From Amborella trichopoda (taxonomy: Eukaryota; Streptophyta; Magnoliopsida; Amborellales; Amborellaceae): a stretch of 64,000 nt of DNA. The notes beneath the pieces were generated by a model. The model was given only the letters and a program-made list of their open reading frames with translations. It had not been told where the DNA came from and did not search any database. Position numbers and translations under genes: made by a program. Of the stretch, positions 36,201-47,253 are shown piece after piece (the first letter of the stretch is position 1; each line of letters begins with the position of its first letter). The stretch lies in contig NW_006499705.1 in NCBI RefSeq assembly GCF_000471905.2, positions 1,123,781-1,187,780 on the forward strand, written 5' to 3'.

Positions 36201-37203
36201 GGTCAGATGTTCTCATGGGACATCCCCCTTATATACAGATGTTTGAATAATGTGCTGTTGTCCCAATGGTGCGCATTGATGGAATTGTTGGATAAAGTTT
36301 ATATTTCTCTAGGGTCGGAAGATATGTTGGTTTGGGAGGTTGAAAAGCATGGTATGTTTTCTGTTAAATCCTGTTATAATATGTTCTTCCATGACCGATG
36401 GAGATGGTCTTCCCTTAATACCGTACAAATTTGGAAGTGGCCAATACCACATAAAATGCAAGTCTTTATCTGGCTAGCTTCGCAAGGCAAAATCTTGACC
36501 ATTGATAATTTGCAAAAAATGGGTAAGTTTTTACCTAATGTTTGCTTGCTTTGTAAAAGGGACGGGGAGTCAGTTGACCACCTGCTGATTCATTGTTCCT
36601 TTACTCTGAGGATTTGGCAATGGCTAATGGTGAAGTCGGATTCTCGCTAGTATTGCCCCAAAGGGTGGTTGGGATAATATCGCAATTCCCTCCCCAAGGT
36701 AGGACGTATGATTTGGAAAATAGCAAAAAGAATGATACTTTGGGAGGTCTGGAAGGAGAGAAACAGAAGGACCTTTGAAGATATGGCAATGCCAATTGAT
36801 AAGCTTCTTCATTTAATTAAGCTTTCAATTTAGTCTTCTCTGTTTGTAGCCAAGGAGGGGTGGGGTATTACTAAGGTTGATGTCATGATAAATTTGTCAA
36901 ACCTTTTCTCTATGGGTTTTAAATCCAACAGGCCTAAAGGACTGTGACATGCTCCACCTCTGGGTGGGCAGCTTTAAGTTAAACTTCAATGTCCGTTCTT
37001 TGGGGAATCCGAAACCAGCAGGTATTGGGGGCATTGTGCGTGATTGTTGCGGGAATGTTTTGTTTACATATGCGGGTCCAATCCGTGTTGCCACGGCTAA
37101 TTGTGTGAAACTTATTGCTTTGCTAAAGGGAGTGGAAGGTTTCACTGGAAGGACTTTGGGTACAAACTTGCTGATTGAAGGGGATTCTTTAAATGCTATC
37201 TGA
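33296..37203 (+). pseudogene. LINE ORF2 (endonuclease, reverse transcriptase, RNase H), broken
   Basis: It starts at 33296 with NILSWNVRGLGDP and ALQETKL, the amino-terminal motifs of the endonuclease domain. At 34640-34885 LGPDGFSLVFFQKFW and IRPINLLTSVYKIIAKVL begin the reverse transcriptase. KLDMEKAYDRVEW (35020-35060), GLRQGDPLSPFLF (about 35190) and LQYADDTLIF (about 35340) follow, so the catalytic Asp residues are still encoded. A zinc-containing region with CLLCKRDGES lies near 36550. An RNase H-like end (36955-37203) shows GIGGIVRDCCGN, but its first motif reads NFNV where an Asp is expected. At least six stops or frameshifts interrupt it. Confidence 0.9.
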
Positions 37204-37450
37204 TGGTGCAAGAAGGAATGGATGGTACTGTGGGAATTACGGTATTTAGTTATAGATATTGGATACGGTTGCCAACTTATCCGTTTCTTTTTCTTATATT
37301 TATCGAGAAGCAAATAGTATCATTGATGCGACGGCTAAGGGTGGTTCGTATCTTTCTCCTTTTACTATTTCTGATGATGTAATATCCTTTTAGCTTTTTA
37401 ATAAAGAGATTGAATATTGGTCAAAAAAAGAAAAAAAGATTGGACATGCA

Positions 37451-38639
37451 AATATGATACATGATAAGATTATGATTAGTAGTTACCTCATGGGTACATT
37501 ACAACTATTGAAAAATAATTTTATCTTCTTATCTAATATCTTTAGGGTAATACTTGAGAAATTCGTGTCTGAATTTTTTTATAAATATAAGAATGCTTAT
37601 TTTGTTATTACGACAACACACATGATAGATTTATTGGGATCATATAATGAAACAACAGCACTAAGCACAAAAACCACATTAGCAAATAAAGGGAACTGTA
37701 ACCCAATGTATATGCTTATTGTTAGAAGAAAAAGAACAAAAAAAAAAACCTCAACATAGGATTACAGTTAACTAAAACATAAGAACCTAAAAATATAAAC
37801 TAGTGGTCCGTCCACTTTGTTGTACACCAATGAACAAACAAAAAAGATTAGAAAAGTAAAATTAATCAAACTTATGTGTGTAGAAAAAAAAAGCAACAAA
37901 ATGTTTAAACAAATCCAAATATTCAAATCACACCCCGAATTCCTAGTTGTTTAAATGTTTACTCTTGTTTTTTTATATGTGCAATTTGGCAAAAAGATAA
38001 CTTTCTACCTCATTTTACGTTTAAACTCCATCAATAAGAGGTACTATTACGGATCATGAAAGAAAGACCACTGCCATGTTGGCTAAAAGTCTCCTTAAAA
38101 CCGGAAAAAAAAAACAAAGAGCTTGGAAAATTTAAAGAAGAAAAAACAATAAAGCATAAAAAAAAAATGAAAAAAAAAAGAAAAGAACAATCCCTTTGTC
38201 TATTCAAAGAGATAACCCAGAAATGCTCGATTTCTAATGTCTAGGATTCAATCACAGCGGTCCAATATCTAAGGTTAGGGCTTTGATGGGATTTCAATAG
38301 GGTCTAAAGGGCCTAGCCTAGGGTAAGGTCAAAGTTAGGGCTTGAATGAGATGAAGGTCTTGATTTATTCTGGCAGAGCTCCTGTGTGAGGTCTATAAAA
38401 TCTCTCCCTCCAAAATCTATAAAACATCACCTCTTGAGGTGGAAAAATATATATTCTTTTTACACATAGAACCATGCTTCATGCTTTTATTTTCAGACAT
38501 AGACCCACTATTCACTAATGCAATACATATTATCTATGTTTTATTTATTATTAAATAATATATAATATGTAAACTATATTTTAATAATATTTAATATATC
38601 TATACTACATTATTAATTCAGAGTTAAGGGGTGAACAAA
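37451..38639. other. Intergenic stretch without recognised feature
   Basis: AT-rich sequence after the LINE. Short frames at 37454-37759 and 38056-38244 are low-complexity (Lys-rich) and show no domain. Confidence 0.6.
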
Positions 38640-39250
38640 TGTTGTGAAAATAAGGAGCCTTAATTTTATAGATATTGTAGGACATATTCTTAACTTTAGG
38701 GGAAGAGAGAGAGCATAGGACCTTATTTTAGGATAACTAAATTTAAGAGAGATAAAGAATATGAGTATGCACAAAATAGTCTCTCTATATTTTTCCATAT
38801 CTCTACATGGTTTCCATATCTTAATTAGAGAGTGAGAAAGAGAGATGGTTTCCATATCTTAATTTGAGAGAGGGAGAGTATGCACAAGAGAGAGATATAA
38901 TGAGAGATTTTGAGAAGGAGAGAGAGAGTACGTGCAAGAGAGAGAATGTGAGAGTTTAGGAGAGATATGAGAGTAGAGAAAGAGAGAATCTCCTAATACA
39001 ATATTTTAAGAAACCAAGATTTTGGTAAGATTTATTTGAGAAAGAATGCACAACATAGAGAGATAATGATAGATTTTTGGAGAGATTTTGAGAAGGAGAG
39101 AGAGTACATGCAAGAGAGAGAGTAAGAAATTTTAGGAGAGATTTTGAAAAGAAGAGAGAGTATGTGCAAAAGTGAGTATGAGAGATTTTAAGAGAAAATG
39201 AGAGATTAAAAGAGATGAGAGATAGAGATTGATTTGAGAAAAAAAAGAAT
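38640..39250. repeat. GA-rich minisatellite region
   Basis: Repeated units of the type AGAGATTTTGAGAAGGAG, AGAGTACGTGCAAGAGAG and AGTATGAGAG recur at about 38880-39230 with variable spacing. A TGGTTTCCATATCTTAATT unit is duplicated at 38808-38865. There is no coding potential. Confidence 0.75.
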
Positions 39251-39572
39251 TTTTTAAATCTTTACCCTCTCTTAAACTGCTTTTATCTTCCTATATAATT
39301 TAATAATAATACCTTATATATATATTATTATATATATATATATTCCCATCTTTTAAATTTATTGTATGGATTTTATATTTTAGTTTCCCATTATTAAAAG
39401 CTAATTGATTGAATTTATTTTAGATTTGTATTCAAATTTATGCTGAAACACTTATGAATGTAAGCTAAACCATTTATTTATTTTTCTTCATATTTTTTTT
39501 TTTTTAATATCATTAAAAAATTATTTTGTAAGGAAATGATTTCATTTCTTTTTCTCTCTTTGGTTTTCTCCT

Positions 39573-40290
39573 ACATGAGGCATGCTTGTAAAGCTAAGAA
39601 CATTAGATTCTTTTTTTAGATATGTGTATAAATTTTATTGCAAAATTTTTATATTTTTATGTATGTAATTCTAACTTTTTTTTTTTTTGAATCAAGGACA
39701 TTTTGGTATCTTTTCTATTTTCCATAATTCTTAATACTTTTAAATTCTCCATAAAACTTATGTATGGAATTTTACAAATATTTATGATTCTTAAAATTCT
39801 TTAATATTCAGTTTTATGATTTTTAATATTTTTATTAAAAAGTTATAACAAATTTTTCTATGTAAGTATTTTATGAATTAGTTTTCACGATTCTTTGTTT
39901 TGAGTACTATTTCCTCCTTTTGATATGTCGATGAAATTTGATATTGTAGTATTTATATGAATTTTGGTTTTTGGTGAACATTGTGAGCGTTTAAAACAAA
40001 GTGTTTGCCTCTCTTACATGTAAGAGGCATGCTTGGAAAGCTAAGATCATTAGATATTTTTTTTTTTTAGATATGTGTATAAATTTTATTGCAAAATTTT
40101 TATATTTTTATGTATGTAATTCTAACTTTTTTTTTGAATCAAGGACATTTTGGTTTATTTTCTTTTTTTTTGAATCAAGGACATTTTTGGTTTCTTTTTT
40201 TTTGAATCAAGGACATTTTTGAATCAAGGACATTTTGGTGAACATTGAGTGTTCAAGGACATTTTTGGTGAACATTGAATCAAGGACATT
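39573..40290. repeat. Duplicated ~140-bp block and amplified GAATCAAGGACATTTT unit
   Basis: The block running from GGCATGCTTG through AGATATGTGTATAAATTTTA to GAATCAAGGACATTTTGGT occurs at about 39573-39710 and again at 40016-40155. The terminal GAATCAAGGACATTTT word is then repeated at about 40136, 40172, 40204, 40221 and 40277, with a partial copy near 40252. Confidence 0.85.
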
Positions 40291-40525
40291 TCTTTTACTT
40301 TAATTAATATTCAATAATTTCAAATACTTTATTTTTATTTTTTGGATTAGTCTATAACTACCAAAAAATAATATCACTTTTAAACTATTCCATTATCTTA
40401 ATTCTAAATTTTTAATAGTTTTAAGTTTTTTAAATTCCATAATTTATAACTTGAAATACAAAGTATTGCGCTTTACAAGTAGTTTAACTAAATTTCAAAT
40501 TAAATAACACTTTCAAATATTTTAA

Positions 40526-40900
40526 GGACAAAGTTTATATAGAGCCTAGGCTCTAAACAATCAAATTCAAGCCCAACTCAAAAATTTCACTAGAAGATGT
40601 TGTTTTGATGATCAAATATCGTCAAATTGATCATCTAGACATCAAGATGCATGGACATGAGAAAAAAATGGATTTCAAGTTTTGGAAATAGTGCATGATC
40701 GTTAATTTTCAATATTTTTCAAGTTTTCATAGATATGCTCGATTTACACTATTTTTTAAGCTTTAAATTTTATAATTAAAGAAGAAAACATATTTTAGGG
40801 CTGTCACCAAAATTTCCAGCGTTAAAACTGCATTTCTCAACACTATTTGAAAGTGGGCTCTAACTTGATTATTTAGAGCCTCGGCTCTATACAAACTGCA
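40526..40900 (+). mobile_element. Family B miniature element
   Basis: It begins GGACAAAGTTTATATAGAGC with module GAGCCTAGGCTC, a perfect palindrome. It ends with GAGCCTCGGCTCTATACAAA then CTGCA. Interior landmarks match the 24451 and 51993 copies. No target duplication is evident. Confidence 0.75.
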
Positions 40901-41244
40901 TTATCGACCAGTATTGAAACCATATTTCTCGATAACAATTTTTTACGTTTTATTTTTTTCTAATTCCAAATTTTCAATGATTTTTATATTACATTTATAA
41001 TTGATTTTAAGAGATTTTCAAATGTTATAACAGCTAAATATTGTATGCTACTCATTTATGCTTTATTTTGATGAGTGATTGCATTATTTATTGATTCCAT
41101 ACTTATATGGTCCTTACCAGCTAATCTTTTCTTAAAATTTGAAATTAGAAGTAGAAATTTAATGTTTCTAAAATAAATTGAAATTTCTAATATTACATTT
41201 TTATATTAAAAATTTTAATTCTTTTACGTTTCATTTATGATTTT

Positions 41245-41476
41245 TTTTAGAGATCTTCCAAAATACAAAAATTGATATTATTTTTTAGCAAATTTTCCAT
41301 ATTTTAAATAGTTTTTTTAGAGATCTTCCATATTTTTTAGCAAAATAGTTTTTTCTTTTTAGGGATCTTCCATATTTTTAGAGATCTTCCATATTTTTTT
41401 AGAGATCTTCCATAGTTTTAGAGGTCTTCGATATTTTTTAGCGATCTTCCATATTTTTAGAGATCTTCCATATTTT
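41245..41476. repeat. Tandem repeat of AGAGATCTTCCATATTTTTT units
   Basis: At least eight copies of an 18-27-bp unit with core AGAGATCTTCCATATTTTT. Some are separated by AGCAAAATA spacers, suggesting a longer parent unit. The region is otherwise AT-rich. Confidence 0.85.
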
Positions 41477-43700
41477 TTAGCAAAATACCAATTTCTAAAT
41501 ATCGAAGCACGAATTGTTATAAACACAAAATGCTCCATGACTAACACTTTGGCATAATTGTTTTGACAAGATAACACTTTGGCATAATTTTATGGAACGT
41601 AAAATAACGAGAGATATAGGTAGAGACATAAGGTTTAGAGGTTAGAGATGAGTCTAACTAAAAAACTACGCTTATTTCATTTTTACCTGCAATCCACGTA
41701 ATCCTACTAGTAATATATACATAATATTTTACATAAATATTATATTATATTATATAATATTAAATAATATAATAGTATAATATAAATATTATAATACATA
41801 ATATTAATATTATTAGTATTAAATATAAATATTATAATACATAATATTAATATTATTAGTATAATATAATATATTATTATAGTATATATTGGTTTATATA
41901 ATGTAGTTTGTATATTACATATATATAATATTTATACATTATATATTATATAAAATATATTATATTATAAAATATAATATATAATGTATAAATATTATAT
42001 ATAGTATATTTTATATGTATAGATGTTAAGGGTCTACACCACAAAGTGGTGTAGCCTAACAAAACCCATATATAATAACTATATAAGTGTTCAAATTTTG
42101 TTGAATACGATGATAAATTATTCTATTGTGTGAGCACCATAATATAATCCTATATTTAAATACAAAAAAAAGTACCAAACATATGTAATTCATTATACAA
42201 TGCTGTTTAAACGTGTTACAAACTTGATGGGAAGAACGTTTTCAAAAGTTTTTCCTGCAGTGTGTTACATAGGTAAATATTTTTGCTGACGAAATATTTA
42301 CACCAACCAAATGTGCAAGTGAGTGGCAATGAACCATTGAAGTTATGAACGGTTGATTGAGAAGAGAAAGAGAGAGGGACGTTGGATTTTTAGGAGGGGT
42401 TTTTTTATGGAGCACTATGGGGTTTAAAGATGGGGGGTTTAAAAAGGGTAATGGGGTCTTAAGATGGGGTTTAAAAAGGTTTAATGGAGGGGGTAAATGA
42501 GGCTTAAAAATGGGGGTTTCAAAGGCACTTAAATAAATTATTCTTTCATTTTTGTAATTTGTGGGTCAAGTAGGCTTTAGGATGATCAACATGGTGATTA
42601 GGGTTAATCAGGTTTAGGGACTCCTAATCTAAGGTAAGGAATAATAAAAGGTGATTATGTGTGGTTCAGCTTAATTAGGAAGGTTTCAACCTAATTAAGC
42701 ACGTTTGAAGGGGATTGAAGCCTAATTTGGAGGTCTAAAGTGATCTAGGAGGATTTAAGGTCCTAACTATAGGAGATTTAGACTTAAATGAAGTTGTTTA
42801 GGGGTTAACTAATCGGTCCCTAATTCATTATGGTGTATCGTAACATGTATGGTGCATGGGAGTTAGGTGCACTGGGGGTGTACTATGCTAGTATGGTCCT
42901 TAGAGCAGCTTAGGCTAGGTAAAATGGGTAATTGGTAGGGCAAAAATCAGGGTCACTTAAGGTAAGTCTAGGAAGATTCTCAAGATCTTTTGAGATCTTT
43001 TGTTTCTTAAAATTCCCTCCGCTGAAAAATGGGGTATGTACTCGCTCTAGAAGATTTTTTCATTGGGTTGTTATTTCTTGAACTCTACTTATTATTTTAA
43101 AATATACAATTGATGGAATTTTTTTTTTTTGGGAGAATATATTGCTTGTGTTTTTTTGTACACTTTTTTAAAGAATTTTTTTAATAAATATTTTTTTGTT
43201 AAATTAAGATTCTTAATTTAGTCTCACTTTTAATGTCTCTCTAAACTAAAATTTGAAGATGTTAAATCGCTTATAAGGTAATAGAAGTTTCAATGAAGTT
43301 ATACAAAAGAAGACTTTTTGAAAAGTTTTCTAAAAACTATAAAATGCGGCTTTATTTTATCTAACACCGTTAAAAAGAAGTGATTTTTTGAATATCTTCA
43401 ATTAAAACTCTGATTTCTTAATTGATGTCATGCAATTCAAAAGTCATATTATAACTTGCTAATTATGAGTTCCCCAATTGGCCAATTGGCATTTATTCGT
43501 ATGGTCAGTTTTGGGGGGAACCAAGATTTAACAGAATACCCTACAAAAGCGTTCAATTAAAAAGCAATGTTTCTAACGCTTAAACGATAATGTTTCTAAC
43601 ACTTAAAAAGTCGTACATTTTAGTCTTCTAAAATGGAAACTCATTCAATAACACTTCCAAAAAAAAAAAACTCATTCAAATTAAAAAAAAAAGGAAAAAA
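41477..43700. other. Intergenic stretch: AT-rich microsatellite, G-rich repeats, hairpin
   Basis: 41700-42020 is a TAATATTATA-type low-complexity block. 42415-42530 repeats ATGGGGTTTAAA-like words with runs of three to six G. A perfect 11-bp stem, GCTTAATTAGG / CCTAATTAAGC, with a 10-base loop lies at 42669-42700. No gene is supported. Confidence 0.6.
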
Positions 43701-43725
43701 AAGAAGTAATGGATACTCAGTACTC

Positions 43726-43733
43726 TATATAAG
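43726..43733 (+). promoter_or_regulatory. TATA box of the TPD1-like gene
   Basis: TATATAAG lies 48 bases before the start codon. A start site around 25-35 bases downstream would leave a leader of some 20 bases. No other TATA-like word fits better. Confidence 0.65.
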
Positions 43734-43780
43734 CAAAGTATGAACCCCTTCGTCATAACTCAGTCTTTTCCTGTTCTAAG

Positions 43781-45151
43781 ATGAAGGTTCTTCCCTTCAT
43801 TGCTCTCTTGTGGCTAAGCGTCCATGGCAGTAAACTCTCTCTCTCTCTCAGTTACATACAGCATTGCTTTGTGAAGATTTTCCATATTGCAGTTGTTCTC
43901 TTTACGGTTATGGAATTTTAGGTTCATGCATGTATAAATATATATCTCTTAACGGTTATGGAATTTTAGGTTCATGCATGTATAAATATGTATATAGAGC
44001 TGCTTGAAATGGATTTGGTGAAAGAAAAGTTCACCTCTTCACTGTTTCTATATTGCAAATGGTCCATGGGTTAAAAAAATAGGAAACCCAGAACTCACTA
44101 ACGATGGAAAACCTAGAATTTACTAATATTTAGGTTCTTCTAAGATCATACAAATATAAAATTTAAGCAATTTCATTTGTACGAGTAAGGTTCTACACAG
44201 TATTTTAGATTAATGAGGTAGATGTCTTTCAAAAAGTATCAAAATTTACGACAATGTCTAGATTAGTGCAACTTATTTCTACAAGCAATCTTGTAGCCCT
44301 AGATAAATTTTTTCCTCAATTAATTAGTCCATATAAAAATTTAAAAATAAAAGAAACTAATGGCACAGGGAGAGCATGATTAAAGGGTTTTCAACATCAA
44401 AACAGCTTTTTCCAATGGATTTTGAGGTGCATTAGGTTGTAACATTACATAAATTTTTTTCTTTATATCTAGAAAAAAGTCTATATAAAGTTGACGCCCT
44501 AAAGATTTTCGGTCATGAAACATCTTTTGAAACTATTTGAAGATACGTCTTGCTTTGATTGTTTAGGGCCTCAACCTTATACAAACCACACCTTTATATT
44601 TATAATAAGCATAAACCATTTATCACAGTAATGAATCATATATTATCTATAAAAATTGAGATATTAGAGTAATTTCTTCTGTTACAAAATATATTGACAT
44701 ATGTCCTCATATGAGGATTTTTTATCACTATGTTTCAAACATATTTGCTTATTTAACATCTGCTTGTGAGTCCTCATCTTTACGATATTTTCGTCGTTTC
44801 TGTTCCTTAGGTTTGTCCGAAGCCCAAAAACCGTTGGAAAAGTACGGGAATCCATTTTGCTTGAAATCAATCTCAGTTAACCAGCATGCTTCAGGATATA
44901 ACTATGGATCTCTTCCACAGTACACAGTTCATGTGGCAAACCTGTCGTTCCAAACAGTAACTAATGTACATCTAAACTGCGGTAACTTTTCATCGGCTAC
45001 GAAGATCAACCCGAGTATTTTCAAACGACTGCAGCCGGGGGATTGCCTGGTTAATGGTGGGGGAGCGATAAAACCCGGAGAAATCGTTGCCTTTGATTAC
45101 ACTAATATCCTTCCCTATAGTCTTTCGCTTTCGACTGCGGATTGCACATAG
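43781..45151 (+). CDS. TPD1-like small secreted cysteine-containing protein
   Basis: Exon 1 (43781-43829) codes for a 16-residue hydrophobic signal peptide. The donor is GCA|GTAAAC. Exon 2 (44811-45151) follows acceptor CTTAG and ends at TAG, giving 129 residues; the split codon makes Ser17. The mature part matches the TPD1 family: FCLKSISVNQ near residue 33, LPQYTVHVANLS near 52, VHLNCGNFSSATKINPS near 70, IFKRLQPGDCLVNGG near 87 and YSLSLSTADCT at the end. Four Cys (33, 73, 95, 128) remain. Where I would expect a Cys in the N-x-C part of the family there is Ser62. TPD1 is a secreted ligand of a leucine-rich-repeat receptor kinase in anther tapetum specification; members with other roles exist, so the function here is open. 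Two miniature elements lie in the 981-base intron. Confidence 0.87.
43904..43990 (+). repeat. 48-bp tandem duplication in the TPD1-like intron
   Basis: ACGGTTATGGAATTTTAGG followed by TTCATGCATGTATAAATAT occurs at 43904 and again at 43952. The copies are nearly identical and sit shortly after the first exon. Confidence 0.9.
44345..44463 (-). mobile_element. Family A element fragment in the TPD1-like intron
   Basis: Only the end of the element remains: TTTTCAACATCAAAACAGC, CCAATGGATTTTGAGGTGC and TAGGTTGTAACATTACATAA, matching the right part of the family A copy at 57622. Its other end is missing. Confidence 0.6.
44472..44592 (+). mobile_element. Short family A/B element (121 bp) in the TPD1-like intron
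   Basis: It begins GAAAAAAGTCTATATAAAG and ends ATACAAACCACACC, with most of the interior deleted. Flanks TTTATATCTA (44462-44471) and TTTATATTTA (44593-44602) match at nine of ten positions. It sits directly beside the family A fragment. Confidence 0.75.
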
Positions 45152-45305
45152 AATTTCGGATTTTCTCTGCATAATCTGTTGGCATCAAAGTCGCTGAATC
45201 AAGCTTTTATCTTGCCTTTCAATAAGACAGGAAACTTTTGCTCTGTGTTCAAGTTAAGAGTCAAACAAAAAATTGTACTATTATGGATAAGGGCCTCTGT
45301 TGTCT

Positions 45306-45311
45306 AATAAA
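45306..45311 (+). terminator. Probable poly(A) signal of the TPD1-like gene
   Basis: AATAAA lies about 155 bases after the stop codon, followed by GT-rich text (GTGTGTGCATGTG), a usual plant 3' end arrangement. Confidence 0.55.
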
Positions 45312-46259
45312 CTTGGCGTCTCCATTGGTAGGACAAGTGTGTGTGCATGTGCCCTATGTAGATTGTAAATTTTGAGTGGTTCATGATATTTTATCGAGGA
45401 TTTATTATCTTTTTTTGGGTAGTTAGGATTAATATTATTATTATAAAGGATTTTTCTGGAATATGTTTCTTCTTTATTTTGTTCCTCTGTGGCTGGTGCT
45501 GTGATGATCTTGGAAGTTCTAAAGAATCGACTGTGCATTGGTTTTAATACTTGGCACAAGCATAAACTAAAGAGATTTTATTCCTATTTCCCCTTAAATG
45601 ACATTCTTATAAATATTACTCTAAAGTTTTGTTTTTCATCTTCACCTCTCTTTGGTCCTCTTTTTTTTTTTTTCAAAATGCCCCCACTTTAGACCTAAGA
45701 AGTTAATTTTGACAATATTGAAGATCCGAAGTCAAAACTGGAAATAATGTCTTAAGAACTTCATGATCGGAAGTCACTTGAATTAAAATAAAATTTAATC
45801 CGAATGTATGGTGGGGAAAGGGTTCTACCCATAAAGGTCTTGTTTCGACAAAACTTAACTTCAAACATTGAAGGTCTAAAGTCACCGTCCAAAACTTCAC
45901 TTCCAACCATAAAGGTTCAAAGTCATGATATTTCCCTTAAAATTATTCGGAGCTAATACTTGGTACTTCCTAAAGTTTGGCATATTTTAGTGGAGTATGA
46001 GCATGATTTTTTCTAAAGGATACAATTTTTATAAGGCCGAAAAAAAGAGAGTAAAGCCTCATCTCAAAACCTATCCAAAACACTTTCCTCTTGGAAAATC
46101 TCTATAATGGCTTTAAAATCAATTTTCACCATCGATTATGAAATTTGTTGCTCAAAAGTAATATAAATCTTACCAATCTATAAACATTTGAAAATGTATA
46201 GAGATAATATATTATACTACATACTAATTATAGGGCTTAATGGTATATAAATCTTACAA
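45312..46259. other. Intergenic stretch without recognised feature
   Basis: Short frames at 45489-45692 and 45703-45906 have no recognisable domain. A GAAGTCA/GGTCTAAAGTCA-like word recurs at 45725-45925. Confidence 0.5.
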
Positions 46260-46575
46260 GGCAAAAGTTTATATAAGGAATCCATCGGAAAAGGTACTTG
46301 TAATGTTGAAAAACCTTTTGATTGATCATCTCGACATCAAGATGTATGACCATGAAAAATAAAAAGATTTAAATCTCAGAAATAGTGCATTTTATAACAT
46401 ATTATCTACACCGCCCATTTTCAAGATTTGATATGTTTATAGACCTACTTGATTTTAACCATTTTTATAAAATTTTATAATTAGATATAAAAATAGATTT
46501 TGAGATAATCCTAAGAATATTTTACATCAAAATTATATACCATGATAAAAGCTTACCTCTACACCAACTGCACCC
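46260..46575 (+). mobile_element. Family A miniature element with perfect 9-bp target duplication
   Basis: ATCTTACAA lies at 46251-46259 and 46576-46584. The element begins GGCAAAAGTTTATATAAGG and ends CACCAACTGCACCC. The GGTTGCAACC module has been lost at both ends by deletion, and interior landmarks match the family. Confidence 0.85.
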
Positions 46576-46885
46576 ATCTTACAAATCTATAATGTATTGT
46601 ACAATATACTGATTTTAGGGCTTAAATCCTAATTTGCTTTCACGACCATAATGGTGAAGATAAGATGATGAATGTACTTACTTTAACAAGGCAAAACATT
46701 TTCTTTCTAAAATCAATGTAAATTTTCCTCGAAACCACCCAAAGATCTTGTTCATGTGGTCTAAAGACGCCATAAAGATGGGTCCGCTGGCACAAAGAGA
46801 CCACAATGTCACGGGCACGTCATATATTTCCATGTACAGACCGTAGACCAGTAAAATTTAATAAAAGAACGCAATTATACCAGAA

Positions 46886-47244
46886 GGACACGGTTTCGCC
46901 AGCTCGCATAGTGTTGAAATGCGGGCTTGACAATAATTTTTTTAAAAATATAATTTGATCCTAATTTTTAGATAACGTATACGGGGAGCCATGCTTCATC
47001 AGATACATAGACCAAAGAAAATGGTATCGCGTTGGTTGGAGCTCTAATTGACTTTTAACCTAGAGATCATGAATATGAAAAAAAATTTGAAAACTAAAAA
47101 AATAATTATATTAAAACAAGTAGACCATTAAAACAATTGTTTTTAGATGGACCACCTATTTACATTTATCTTTAAGATGAATACTTTGTACCTCTGGACC
47201 GCATATTGTAGAAATGTGATCCAACCCGTATGAAACAACTTTCC
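46886..47244 (+). mobile_element. Family C miniature element with 9-bp target duplication
   Basis: It starts GGACACGGTTTCGCC with GAAATGCGGGCTTG close by, and ends AACCCGTATGAAACAACTTTCC-like (last bases CAACTTTCC). Flanks ATACCAGAA (46877-46885) and ATACTAGAA (47245-47253) match at eight of nine positions. An extra internal segment makes it longer than the 12096 copy. Confidence 0.75.
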
Positions 47245-47253
47245 ATACTAGAA

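Larger units (their letters stand above)
31169..37433 (+). mobile_element. L1-type LINE retrotransposon, near full length, 6.3 kb
   Basis: A 17-bp duplication, AAAAGATTGGACATGCA, lies at 31152-31168 and 37434-37450. The element ends in an A-rich tail (TCAAAAAAAGAAAAAAA) after a TTTAATAAAG stretch. It holds an ORF1 region and an ORF2 with endonuclease, reverse transcriptase, zinc-knuckle-like and RNase H regions, the plant L1 order. The long duplication and full 5' end show target-primed insertion without strong 5' truncation. Stops and frameshifts in both ORFs mean this copy is now inactive. Confidence 0.95.

Noticed and set aside
41700-42020. AT-rich block as a possible replication origin or matrix attachment region
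   Set aside because: Composition alone is not evidence; no specific motif pattern was seen.
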